Position numbers and translations under genes: made by a program. Below the pieces are notes generated by a model. It made no database searches, had not been told where the DNA came from, and saw only the letters and a program-made list of their open reading frames with translations. 64,000 nt of DNA from Megalopta genalis (taxonomy: Eukaryota > Arthropoda > Insecta > Hymenoptera > Halictidae), in NCBI RefSeq assembly GCF_051020955.1, contig NC_135022.1, forward strand, positions 6,258,463-6,322,462. Reading direction: 5' to 3'. The number at the start of each line of letters is the position of its first letter. Within the stretch, counting starts at the first letter, position 1. Positions 1 through 11,406 of this stretch are shown here, in pieces.

Positions 1-167
1 TCTAATTTCTGAAAGAATCAATCATTAGATTTTCTTCAAAGTCCGATATTCTTGCTTAGATAACGTTTTTACATAGGGATTAAGCATGTAGAACGAAATG
101 TAATGTCAGAAAATGGCACTTTGCTCTTGTGATTTTTCGGTTTTTCCAATTTTCTGAAAAAACCTAT

Positions 168-313
168 CATTAGATTTTCTTCAAGACACAATATTCTTGC
201 TTAGATAACGTTTTTACATAGGGATTGGGCATTTAGAACGAAATCTAATGTCAGAAAATGGCACTTTACTCTTGTGACTTTTCTGTTTCTTTCAATTTTC
301 TGAAAAATCCTAA
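168..313 (+). repeat. D-type monomer (CAAGACACAATATTC), 146 bp
   Basis: Where other monomers read CAAAGTACGATATTC, this class reads CAAGACACAATATTC, and it is followed by TTAGATAACGTTTTTACATAG. It commonly precedes a short 142-bp monomer, joined by GATTTTACGGTTTTTCC. A sub-variant with CGAGACACAATATTCTTACTT (for example from 1,764) is confined to the first 20 kb. A later one with TTCTTGGTTAGATAACG is found only at about 54,360, 57,965, 61,135, 61,855 and 63,150. Confidence 0.75.
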
Positions 314-458
314 CATTAGATTTTCTTCAAAGTACGATATTCTTGCTTAAATAACGTTTCTACATAGGGATTAAGCATTTAGAACGAATTCTAACGTCAG
401 AAAATTGCGCTTTACTCTAGTGATTTTTCGGTTTTTTCTAATTTCTGAAAGAATCAAT
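314..458 (+). repeat. R-type monomer (carries EcoRI site GAATTC)
   Basis: This class has AACGTTTCTACAT, then AGAACGAATTCTAACG, then AGAAAATTGCGC, and usually ends TTTTCTAATTTCTGAAAGAATCAAT. GAATTC lies at 386-391. In zone I the next sites begin at 1,400, 2,269, 3,135, 5,156, 6,022, 7,039, 7,475, 8,486, 9,497, 10,657, 11,093, 12,107, 12,682, 15,280, 15,855, 17,301, 18,167 and 19,613. Spacings of 436, 575, 866, 1,011, 1,446 and so on correspond to 3, 4, 6, 7 and 10 monomers. In zone I it is nearly always followed by a monomer with AAGTCCGATATTC, so the two form a linked pair. Confidence 0.85.
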
Positions 459-893
459 CATTAGATTTTCTTCAAAGTCCGATATTCTTGCTTAGATAAC
501 GTTTTTACATTAGAATTAGGTATTGAGTACGAAATGTAATGTCAGAAAATGGCGCTTTACTCTAGTGATTTATCGGTTTTTTCAACTTTCTGTAAAAACC
601 ACGCATTAGATTTTCTTCAAAGTACGATATTCTTGCTTAAATATCGTTTTTACATAGGGATTAGGAATTTAGAACGAAATCTAATGACAGAAAATGGCAC
701 TTTACTCTTGTGATTTTTCAGTTTTTTCAATTTTCTGAAAAAACCTATCATTAGATTTTCTTCAAGACACAATATTCTTGCTTAGATAACGTTTTTACAT
801 AGGGATTAAGCATTTAGAACGAAATCTAATGTCAGAAAATGACACTTTACTCTTGTGATTTTACGGTTTTTCCAATTTTCTGAAAAAACCTAT

Positions 894-1035
894 CATCAGA
901 TTTTTCAAATACGAGAATCTTGCTTAACTAACGATTTTACATTAGAATTAGGTATTGAGTACGAAATATAATGTCAGAAAATGGCGCTTTACTCCAGTGA
1001 TTTTTCGGTTTTTTCAACTTTCTGTAAAAACCAAT
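894..1035 (+). repeat. Short 142-bp monomer class
   Basis: After CATCAGATTTTT this class reads (C/T)AAATACGAGAATCTTGC TTAACTAACG, then ACATTAGAATTAGGTATTGAGTACGAAATATAATG. It lacks about three bases near the left end, has its own middle section (TTAGAATTAGG in place of AGGGATTAGG), and has a degraded dyad 1. It is scattered through the window, often once every few long monomers. Variants differ at ACG(CC/CT/AT)TTTACAT. The CC form is seen in zone I only, and CT and AT forms dominate later. Confidence 0.85.
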
Positions 1036-1618
1036 CATTAGATTTTCTTCAAAGTACGATATTCTTGCTTAGATATCGTTTTTACATAGGGATTAGGCAT
1101 TTAGAACGAAATCTAATGACAGAAAATGGCACTTTACTCTTGTGATTTTTCGGTTTTTTTCAATTTTCTGAAAGAATCTATCGTTAGATTTTCTTCAAAG
1201 TACGATATTCCTGCTTAAATAACGTTTTTACATAGGGATTGGGCATTTAGAACGAAATCTAATGTCAGAAAATGGCACTTTACTCTTGTGATTATTCTGT
1301 TTATTTCAATTTTCTGAAAAATCCTAACATTAGATTTTCTTCAAAGTACGATATTCTTGCTTAAATAACGTTTCTACATAGGGATTAAGCATTTAGAACG
1401 AATTCTAACGTCAGAAAATTGCGCTTTACTCTAGTGATTTTTCGGTTTTTTCTAATTTCTGAAAGAATCAATCATTAGATTTTCTTCAAAGTCCGATATT
1501 CTTGCTTAGATAACGTTTTTACATAGGGATTAAGCATGTAGAACGAAATGTAATGTCAGAAAATGGCACATTACACTTGTGATTTTTCGGTTTTTTTCAA
1601 TTTTCTGAAAAATCCTAT

Positions 1619-1763
1619 CATTAGATTTTCTTCAAAATACGATATTCGTGCTTAGATAACGTTTTTACATAGGGATTAAGCATGTAGAACGAAATGTAAC
1701 GTCAGAAAATGGCACTTTGCTCTTGTGATTTTTCGGTTTTTCCAATTTTCTGAAAAAACCTAT
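1619..1763 (+). repeat. G-type monomer (ATTCGTGCTTA), restricted to first 20 kb
   Basis: This class is marked by CAAAATACGATATTCGTGC and by GAAATGTAACGTCAG, and is usually preceded by a monomer with GGCACATTAC. Copies lie near 1,650, 2,665, 3,385, 4,535, 5,550, 6,270, 8,010, 9,025, 9,750, 12,935, 14,225, 16,105, 17,695, 18,415 and finally 19,860. I find none from there to 64,000, which makes it a good marker of zone I. Confidence 0.8.
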
Positions 1764-1829
1764 CATTAGATTTTCTTCGAGACACAATATTCTTACTTAG
1801 ATAACGTTTCTACATAGGGATTAAGCATT

Positions 1830-3757
1830 TAGAACGAAATCTAATGTCAGAAAATGACACTTTACTCTTGTGATTTTACGGTTTTTCCAATTTTCTGAAA
1901 AAACCTATCATCAGATTTTTTAAATACGAGAATCTTGCTTAACTAACGATTTTACATTAGAATTATGTATTGAGTACGAAATATAATGTCAGAAAATGGC
2001 GCTTTATTCTAGTGATTTTTCGGTTTTTTCAACTTTCTGTAAAAACCAATCATTAGATTTTCTTCAAAGTACGATATTCTTGCTTAGATATCGTTTTTAC
2101 ATAGGGATTAGGCATTTAGAACGAAATCTAATGTCAGAAAATGGCACTTTACTCTTGTGACTTTTCTGTTTCTTTCAATTTTCTGAAAAATCCTAACATT
2201 AGATTTTCTTCAAAGTACGATTTTCTTGCTTAAATAACGTTTCTACATAGGGATTAAGCGTTTAGAACGAATTCTAACGTCAGAAAATTGCGCTTTACTC
2301 TAGTGATTTTTCGGTTTTTTCTGATTTCTGAAAGAATCAATCATTAGATTTTCTTCAAAGTCCGATATTCTAGCTTAGATAACGTTTTTACATTAGAATT
2401 AGGTATTGAGTACGAAATGTAATGTCAGAAAATGGCGCTTTATTCTAGTGATTTATCGGTTTTTTCAACTTTCTGTAAAAACCACGCATTAGATTTTCTT
2501 GAAAGTACGATATTCTTGCTTATATATCGTTTTTACATAGGGATTAGGAATTTAGAACGAAATGTAATGTCAGAAAATGGCACATTACTCTTGTGATTTT
2601 TCGGTTTTTTTCAATTTTCTGAAAAATCCTATCATTAGATTTTCTTCAAAATACGATATTCGTGCTTAGATAACGTTTTTACATAGGGATTAAGCATGTA
2701 GAACGAAATGTAACGTCAGAAAATGGCACTTTGCTCTTCTGATTTTTCGGTTTTTCCAATTTTCTGAAAAAACCTATCATTAGATTTTTTAAATACGAGA
2801 ATCTTGCTTAACTAACGCCTTTACATTAGAATTAGGTATTGAGTACGAAATGTAATGTCAGAAAATGGCACTTTACTCTTGTGAATTTTCGGTGTTTTCA
2901 ATTATCTGAAAAAACCTATCATCAGATTTTTTAAATACGAGAATCTTGCTTAACTAACGCCTTTACATTAGAATTAGGTATTGAGTACGAAATGTAATGT
3001 CAGAAAATGGCACTTTACTCTTGTGATTTTTCTGTTTATTTCAATTTTCTGAAAAATCCTAACATTAGATTTTCTTCAAAGTACGATATTCTTGCTTAAA
3101 TAACGTTTCTACATAGGGATTAAGCATTTAGAACGAATTCTAACGTCAGAAAATTGCGCTTTACTCTAGTGATTTTTCGGTTTTTTCTAATTTCTGAAAG
3201 AATCAATCATTAGATTTTCTTCAAAGTCCGATATTCTTGCTTAGATAACGTTTTTACATAGGGATTAAGCATGTAGAACGAAATGTAATGTCAGAAAATG
3301 GCACATTACTCTTGTGATTTTTCGGTTTTTTTCAATTTTCTGAAAAATCCTATCATTAGATTTTCTTCAAAATACGATATTCGTGCTTAGACAAGGTTTT
3401 TACATAGGGATTAAGCATGTAGAACGAAATGTAACGTCAGAAAATGGCACTTTGCTCTTGTGATTTTTCGGTTTTTCCAATTTTCTGAAAAAACCTATCA
3501 TTAGATTTTCTTCGAGACACAATATTCTTACTTAGATAACGTTTTTACATAGGGATTAAGCATTTAGAACGAAATCTAATGTCAGAAAATGACACCTTAC
3601 TCTTGTGATTTTTCAGTTTTTTCAATTTTCTGAAAAAACCTATCATTAGATTTTCTTCAAGACACAATATTCTTGCTTAGATAACGTTTTTACATAGGGA
3701 TTAAGCATTTAGAACGAAATCTAATGTCAGAAAATGACACTTTACTCTTGTGATTTT
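1830..3757 (+). repeat. ~1.9-kb segment with copies at 4,717 and 17,100
   Basis: The rare TTTTCTGATTTCTG variant at 2,321 recurs at 5,208 (offset 2,887, 20 monomers) and 17,353 (offset 15,032). Flanking variants (AATTATGTATTG, TTCTAGCTTAG, ATTTTCTTGAAAGTACG, GCTCTTCTGATTTTTCGG) travel with it. Homology of the first two copies ends at a hybrid monomer at 6,641-6,672. The third copy runs from about 17,100 to 18,950. Confidence 0.75.
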
Positions 3758-4075
3758 ACGGTTTTTCCAATTTTCTGAAAAAACCTATCATCAGATTTTT
3801 CAAATACGAGAATCTTGCTTAACTAACGATTTTACATTAGAATTAGGTATTGAGTACGAAATATAATGTCAGAAAATGGCGCTTTACTCCAGTGATTTTT
3901 CGGTTTTTTCAACTTTCTGTAAAAACCAAACATTAGATTTTCTTCAAAGTACGATATTCTTGCTTAAATATCGTTTTTACATAGGGATTAGGCATTTAGA
4001 ACGAAATCTAATGACAGAAAATGGCACTTTACTCTTGTGATTTTTCGGTTTTTTCAATTTTCTGAAAGAATCTAT

Positions 4076-4217
4076 CATTAGATTTTTTAAATACGACAAT
4101 CTTGCTTATATAACAATTTTACATTAGAATTAAGTTTTTAGAACGAAATGTAATGTCAGAAAATGTCACTTTACTCTTGTGAATTCTCGGTTTTTTCAAT
4201 TTTCTGAAAAAACCTAT
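4076..4217 (+). repeat. Rare N-type monomer, first of two copies
   Basis: This 142-bp unit reads AATACGACAATCTTGCTTATA then TAACAATTTTACATTAG and TTAAGTTTTTAGAACG, a combination unlike the usual short class. I find it only here and at 13,767-13,908, 9,691 bp downstream. Each copy is followed by the same C-type monomer with GAGCAGTTAGGACG, so the pair moved as part of a longer segment. Confidence 0.8.
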
Positions 4218-4362
4218 CATTAGATTTTCTTCAAAGTACGATATTCCTGCTTAAATAACGTTTTTACATAGGGATTGAGCAGTTAGGACGAAATCTAATG
4301 TCAGAAAATGGCACTTTACTCTTGTGAATTTTCGGTGTTTTCAATTATCTGAAAAAACCTAT
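4218..4362 (+). repeat. C-type monomer (ATTCCTGC) with GAGCAGTTAGGACG
   Basis: This class reads TACGATATTCCTGCTTAAATAACG and, in this sub-variant, GGGATTGAGCAGTTAGGACGAAATC, the only place where AGAACG becomes AGGACG. The GAGCAGTTAGGAC form recurs near 13,970, 45,156, 49,201, 52,945, 53,385, 54,685, 58,290, 60,165 and 62,170. It is absent between about 14 and 45 kb, so it is a useful tag for copied blocks in zones IV and V. Confidence 0.75.
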
Positions 4363-4716
4363 CATCAGATTTTTTAAATACGAGAATCTTGCTTAACTAA
4401 CGCTTTTACATTAGAATTAGGTATTGAGTACGAAATGTAATGTCAGAAAATGGCACTTTACTCTTGTGATTTTTCGGTTTTTTTCAATTTTCTGAAAAAT
4501 CCTATCATTAGATTTTCTTCAAAATACGATATTCGTGCTTAAATAACGTTTTTACATAGGGATTAAGCATGTAGAACGAAATGTAACGTCAGAAAATGGC
4601 ACTTTGCTCTTGTGAGTTTTCGGTTTTTCCAATTTTCTGAAAAAACCTATCATTAGATTTTCTTCAAGACACAATATTCTTGCTTAGATAACGTTTTTAC
4701 ATAGGGATTAAGCATT

Positions 4717-6644
4717 TAGAACGAAATCTAATGTCAGAAAATGACACTTTACTCTTGTGATTTTACGGTTTTTCCAATTTTCTGAAAAAACCTATCATCA
4801 GATTTTTTAAATACGAGAATCTTGCTTAACTAACGATTTTACATTAGAATTATGTATTGAGTACGAAATATAATGTCAGAAAATGGCGCTTTACTCTAGT
4901 GATTTTTCGGTTTTTTCAACTTTCTGTAAAAACCAATCATTAGATTTTCTTCAAAGTACGATATTCTTGCTTAGATATCGTTTTTACATAGGGATTAGGC
5001 ATTTAGAACGAAATCTAATGTCAGAAAATGGCACTTTACTCTTGTGACTTTTCTGTTTCTTTCAATTTTCTGAAAAATCCTAACATTAGATTTTCTTCAA
5101 AGTACGATTTTCTTGCTTAAATAACGTTTCTACATAGGGATTAAGCGTTTAGAACGAATTCTAACGTCAGAAAATTGCGCTTTACTCTAGTGATTTTTCG
5201 GTTTTTTCTGATTTCTGAAAGAATCAATCATTAGATTTTCTTCAAAGTCCGATATTCTAGCTTAGATAACGTTTTTACATTAGAATTAGGTATTGAGTAC
5301 GAAATGTAATGTCAGAAAATGGCGCTTTATTCTAGTGATTTATCGGTTTTTTCAACTTTCTGTAAAAACCACGCATTAGATTTTCTTGAAAGTACGATAT
5401 TCTTGCTTATATATCGTTTTTACATAGGGATTAGGAATTTAGAACGAAATGTAATGTCAGAAAATGGCACATTACTCTTGTGATTTTTCGGTTTTTTTCA
5501 ATTTTCTGAAAAATCCTATCATTAGATTTTCTTCAAAATACGATATTCGTGCTTAGATAACGTTTTTACATAGGGATTAAGCATGTAGAACGAAATGTAA
5601 CGTCAGAAAATGGCACTTTGCTCTTCTGATTTTTCGGTTTTTCCAATTTTCTGAAAAAACCTATCATTAGATTTTTTAAATACGAGAATCTTGCTTAACT
5701 AACGCCTTTACATTAGAATTAGGTATTGAGTACGAAATGTAATGTCAGAAAATGGCACTTTACTCTTGTGAATTTTCGGTGTTTTCAATTATCTGAAAAA
5801 ACCTATCATCAGATTTTTTAAATACGAGAATCTTGCTTAACTAACGCCTTTACATTAGAATTAGGTATTGAGTACGAAATGTAATGTCAGAAAATGGCAC
5901 TTTACTCTTGTGATTTTTCTGTTTATTTCAATTTTCTGAAAAATCCTAACATTAGATTTTCTTCAAAGTACGATATTCTTGCTTAAATAACGTTTCTACA
6001 TAGGGATTAAGCATTTAGAACGAATTCTAACGTCAGAAAATTGCGCTTTACTCTAGTGATTTTTCGGTTTTTTCTAATTTCTGAAAGAATCAATCATTAG
6101 ATTTTCTTCAAAGTCCGATATTCTTGCTTAGATAACGTTTTTACATAGGGATTAAGCATGTAGAACGAAATGTAATGTCAGAAAATGGCACATTACTCTT
6201 GTGATTTTTCGGTTTTTTTCAATTTTCTGAAAAATCCTATCATTAGATTTTCTTCAAAATACGATATTCGTGCTTAGATAAGGTTTTTACATAGGGATTA
6301 AGCATGTAGAACGAAATGTAACGTCAGAAAATGGCACTTTGCTCTTGTGATTTTTCGGTTTTTCCAATTTTCTGAAAAAACCTATCATTAGATTTTCTTC
6401 GAGACACAATATTCTTACTTAGATAACGTTTTTACATAGGGATTAAGCATTTAGAACGAAATCTAATGTCAGAAAATGACACCTTACTCTTGTGATTTTT
6501 CAGTTTTTTCAATTTTCTGAAAAAACCTATCATTAGATTTTCTTCAAGATACAATATTCTTGCTTAGATAACGTTTTTACATAGGGATTAAGCATTTAGA
6601 ACGAAATCTAATGTCAGAAAATGACACTTTACTCTTGTGATTTT
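4717..6644 (+). repeat. Second copy of the ~1.9-kb segment (offset 2,887)
   Basis: This copy matches 1,830-3,757 in order and spacing, with only occasional single-base differences noticed (for example GATACAATATTC at 6,547 against GACACAATATTC). The right end is a fusion in which GATTTTACGG runs straight into TTTTTTCAACTTTCTG, a join of two monomer classes that marks the exchange point. Confidence 0.75.
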
Positions 6645-7351
6645 ACGGTTTTTTCAACTTTCTGTAAAAACCACGCATTAGATTTTCTTCAAAGTACGAT
6701 ATTCTTGCTTAAATATCGTTTTTACATAGGGATTAGGAATTTAGAACGAAATCTAATGACAGAAAATGGCACTTTACTCTTGTGATTTTTCAGTTTTTTC
6801 AATTTTCTGAAAAAACCTATCATTAGATTTTCTTCAAGACACAATATTCTTGCTTAGATAACGTTTTTACATAGGGATTAAGCATTTAGAACGAAATCTA
6901 ATGTCAGAAAATGACACTTTACTCTTGTGATTTTTCTGTTTATTTCAATTTTCTGAAAAATCCTAACATTAGATTTTCTTCAAAGTACGATATTCTTGCT
7001 TAAATAACGTTTCTACATAGGGATTAAGCATTTAGAACGAATTCTAACGTCAGAAAATTGCGCTTTACTCTAGTGATTTTTCGGTTTTTTCTAATTTCTG
7101 AAAGAATCAATCATTAGATTTTCTTCAAAGTCCGATATTCTTGCTTAGATAACGTTTTTACATAGGGATTAAGCATGTAGAACGAAATGTAATGTCAGAA
7201 AATGGCACTTTGCTCTTGTGATTTTTCGGTTTTTCCAATTTTCTGAAAAAACCTATCATTAGATTTTCTTCAAGACACAATATTCTTGCTTAGATAACGT
7301 TTTTACATAGGGATTGGGCATTTAGAACGAAATCTAATGTCAGAAAATGGC

Positions 7352-8362
7352 ACTTTACTCTTGTGACTTTTCTGTTTCTTTCAATTTTCTGAAAAATCCT
7401 AACATTAGATTTTCTTCAAAGTACGATATTCTTGCTTAAATAACGTTTCTACATAGGGATTAAGCATTTAGAACGAATTCTAACGTCAGAAAATTGCGCT
7501 TTACTCTAGTGATTTTTCGGTTTTTTCTAATTTCTGAAAGAATCAATCATTAGATTTTCTTCAAAGTCCGATATTCTTGCTTAGATAACGTTTTTACATT
7601 AGAATTAGGTATTGAGTACGAAATGTAATGTCAGAAAATGGCGCTTTACTCTAGTGATTTATCGGTTTTTTCAACTTTCTGTAAAAACCACGCATTAGAT
7701 TTTCTTCAAAGTACGATATTCTTGCTTAAATATCGTTTTTACATAGGGATTAGGAATTTAGAACGAAATCTAATGACAGAAAATGGCACTTTACTCTTGT
7801 GATTTTTCAGTTTTTTCAATTTTCTGAAAAAACCTATCATTAGATTTTCTTCAAGACACAATATTCTTGCTTAGATATCGTTTTTACATAGGGATTATGC
7901 ATTTAGAACGAAATGTAATGTCAGAAAATGGCCCATTACTCTTGTGATTTTTCGGTTTTTTTCAATTTTCTGAAAAATCCTATCATTAGATTTTCTTCAA
8001 AATACGATATTCGTGCTTAGATAACGTTTTTACATAGGGATTAAGCATGTAGAACGAAATGTAACGTCAGAAAATGGCACTTTGCTCTTGTGTTTTTTCG
8101 GTTTTTCCAATTTTCTGAAAAAACCTATCATTAGATTTTTTAAATACCAGAATCTTGCTTAACTAACGCCTTTACATTAGAATTAGGTATTGAGTACGAA
8201 ATGTAATGTCAGAAAATGGCACTTTACTCTTGTGAATTTTCGGTGTTTTCAATTATCTGAAAAAACCTATCATCAGATTTTTTAAATACGAGAATCTTGC
8301 TCAACTAACGCCTTTACATTAGAATTAGGTATTGAGTACGAAATGTAATGTCAGAAAATGGC
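7352..8362 (+). repeat. 7-monomer higher-order unit, copy 1 (period 1,011 bp)
   Basis: This is the left member of a clean tandem duplication with period 1,011. Private markers shared with the next unit are GGCCCATTAC (7,931/8,942), TTGTGTTTTTTCGG (8,090/9,101), AAATACCAG (near 8,145/9,156) and GCTCAACTAACG (8,300/9,311). Two EcoRI sites at 7,475 and 8,486 fall exactly one period apart. Differences noticed are very few (for example TTAGATATCG against TTAGATAACG), implying a recent event. Confidence 0.85.
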
Positions 8363-9622
8363 ACTTTACTCTTGTGATTTTTCTGTTTATTTCAATTTTC
8401 TGAAAAATCCTAACATTAGATTTTCTTCAAAGTACGATATTCTTGCTTAAATAACGTTTCTACATAGGGATTAAGCATTTAGAACGAATTCTAACGTCAG
8501 AAAATTGCGCTTTACTCTAGTGATTTTTCGGTTTTTTCTAATTTCTGAAAGAATCAATCATTAGATTTTCTTCAAAGTCCGATATTCTTGCTTAGATAAC
8601 GTTTTTACATTAGAATTAGGTATTGAGTACGAAATGTAATGTCAGAAAATGGCGCTTTACTCTAGTGATTTATCGGTTTTTTCAACTTTCTGTAAAAACC
8701 ACGCATTAGATTTTCTTCAAAGTACGATATTCTTGCTTAAATATCGTTTTTACATAGGGATTAGGAATTTAGAACGAAATCTAATGACAGAAAATGGCAC
8801 TTTACTCTTGTGATTTTTCAGTTTTTTCAATTTTCTGAAAAAACCTATCATTAGATTTTCTTCAAGACACAATATTCTTGCTTAGATAACGTTTTTACAT
8901 AGGGATTATGCATTTAGAACGAAATGTAATGTCAGAAAATGGCCCATTACTCTTGTGATTTTTCGGTTTTTTTCAATTTTCTGAAAAATCCTATCATTAG
9001 ATTTTCTTCAAAATACGATATTCGTGCTTAGATAACGTTTTTACATAGGGATTAAGCATGTAGAACGAAATGTAACGTCAGAAAATGGCACTTTGCTCTT
9101 GTGTTTTTTCGGTTTTTCCAATTTTCTGAAAAAACCTATCATTAGATTTTTTAAATACCAGAATCTTGCTTAACTAACGCCTTTACATTAGAATTAGGTA
9201 TTGAGTACGAAATGTAATGTCAGAAAATGGCACTTTACTCTTGTGAATTTTCGGTGTTTTCAATTATCTGAAAAAACCTATCATCAGATTTTTTAAATAC
9301 GAGAATCTTGCTCAACTAACGCCTTTACATTAGAATTAGGTATTGAGTACGAAATATAATGTCAGAAAATGGCACTTTACTCTTGTGATTTTTCTGTTTA
9401 TTTCAATTTTCTGAAAAATCCTAACATTAGATTTTCTTCAAAGTACGATATTCTTGCTTAAATAACGTTTCTACATAGGGATTAAGCATGTAGAACGAAT
9501 TCTAACGTCAGAAAATTGCGCTTTACTCTAGTGATTTTTCGGTTTTTTCTAATTTCTGAAAGAATCAATCATTAGATTTTCTTCAAAGTCCGATATTCTT
9601 GCTTAGATAACGTTTTTACATA
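8363..9622 (+). repeat. 7-monomer higher-order unit, copy 2 plus partial third
   Basis: This continues the 1,011-bp period. Similarity with the preceding unit persists to 8,611/9,622, where 8,612 reads ACATTAGAATTAGG and 9,623 reads ACATAGGGATTAAG. The overlap of the matched interval with the unit itself shows about 1.25 periods of tandem copy. An EcoRI site at 9,497 lies 1,011 bp after 8,486. Confidence 0.85.
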
Positions 9623-9956
9623 GGGATTAAGCATTTAGAACGAAATGTAATGTCAGAAAATGGCACATTACTCTTGTGATTTTTCGGTTTTTTTCAATTT
9701 TCTGAAAAATCCTATCATTAGATTTTCTTCAAAATACGATATTCGTGCTTAGATAACGTTTTTACATAGGGGTTAAGCATGTAGAACGAAATGTAACGTC
9801 AGAAAATGGCACTTTGCTCTTGTGATTTTTCGGTTTTTCCAATTTTCTGAAAAAACCTATCATTAGATTTTCTTCGAGACACAATATTCTTACTTAGATA
9901 ACGTTTTTACATAGGGATTAAGCATTTAGAACGAAATCTAATGTCAGAAAATGACA

Positions 9957-10885
9957 CTTTACTCTTGTGATTTTTCAGTTTTTTCAATTTTCTGAAAAAA
10001 CCTATCATTAGATTTTCTTCAAGACACAATATTCATGCTTAGATAACGTTTTTACATAGGGATTAAGCATTTAGAACGAAATCTAATGTCAGAAAATGAC
10101 ACTTTACTCTTGTGATTTTACGGTTTTTCCAATTTTCTGAAAAAACCTATCATCAGATTTTTCAAATACGAGAATCTTGCTTAACTAACGATTTTACATT
10201 AGAATTAGGTATTGAGTACGAAATATAATGTCAGAAAATGGCGCTTTACTCCAGTGATTTTTCGGTTTTTTCAACTTTCTGTAAAAACCAATCATTAGAT
10301 TTTCTTCAAAGTACGATATTCTTGCTTAGATATCGTTTTTACATAGGGATTAGGCATTTAGAACGAAATCTAATGACAGAAAATGGCACTTTACTCTTGT
10401 GATTTTTCGGTTTTTTTCAATTTTCTGAAAGAATCTATCGTTAGATTTTCTTCAAAGTACGATATTCCTGCTTAAATAACGTTTTTACATAGGGATTGGG
10501 CATTTAGAACGAAATCTAATGTCAGAAAATGGCACTTTACTCTTGTGATTTTTCTGTTTATTTCAATTTTCTGAAAAATCCTAACATTAGATTTTCTTCA
10601 AAGTACGATATTCTTGCTTAAATAACGTTTCTACATAGAGATTAAGCATTTAGAACGAATTCTAACGTCAGAAAATTGCGCTTTACTCTAGTGATTTTTC
10701 GGTTCTTTCTAATTTCTGAAAGAATCAATCATTAGATTTTCTTCAAAGTCCGATATTCTTGCTTAGATAACGTTTTTACATAGGGATTAAGCATGTAGAA
10801 CGAAATGTAATGTCAGAAAATGGCACTTTGCTCTTGTGATTTTTCGGTTTTTCCAATTTTCTGAAAAAACCTATCATTAGATTTT
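9957..10885 (+). repeat. 10-monomer-period duplicate (period 1,450), left copy
   Basis: The text from 9,961 equals that from 11,411 (offset 1,450) through TTTTTCAGTTTTTTC, the CCAGTG short monomer, the TCGTTAG junction and the R/GTCCG pair, ending near 10,885/12,335. There the left copy continues into a D-type monomer and the right into a short monomer. The same 1,450-bp step appears between bases 1 and 1,451. Confidence 0.78.
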
Positions 10886-11406
10886 CTTCAAGACACAATA
10901 TTCTTGCTTAGATAACGTTTTTACATAGGGATTGGGCATTTAGAACGAAATCTAATGTCAGAAAATGGCACTTTACTCTTGTGACTTTTCTGTTTCTTTC
11001 AATTTTCTGAAAAATCCTAACATTAGATTTTCTTCAAAGTACGATATTCTTGCTTAAATAACGTTTCTACATAGGGATTAAGCATTTAGAACGAATTCTA
11101 ACGTCAGAAAATTGCGCTTTACTCTAGTGATTTTTCGGTTTTTTCTAATTTCTGAAAGAATCAATCATTAGATTTTCTTCAAAGTCCGATATTCTTGCTT
11201 AGATAACGTTTTTACATTAGAATTAGGTATTGAGTACGAAATGTAATGTCAGAAAATGGCGCTTTACTCTAGTGATTTATCGGTTTTTTCAACTTTCTGT
11301 AAAAACCACGCATTAGATTTTCTTCAAAGTACGATATTCTTGCTTAAATATCGTTTTTACATAGGGATTAGGAATTTAGAACGAAATCTAATGACAGAAA
11401 ATGGCA

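Larger units (their letters stand above)
1..1566 (+). repeat. Segment duplicated at 10,708-12,273
   Basis: The text from base 1 (TCTAATTTCTGAAAGAATC) matches that from 10,708 at a constant offset of 10,707, through a TTATCGG variant, a CCAGTG variant and a TCGTTAG variant, until 1,566/12,273. There the downstream copy has four additional monomers (575 bp), after which homology resumes at 1,567/12,849 (offset 11,282) to roughly 2,050. The first ~787 bases also match 7,090-7,876 (offset 7,089). Confidence 0.8.
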
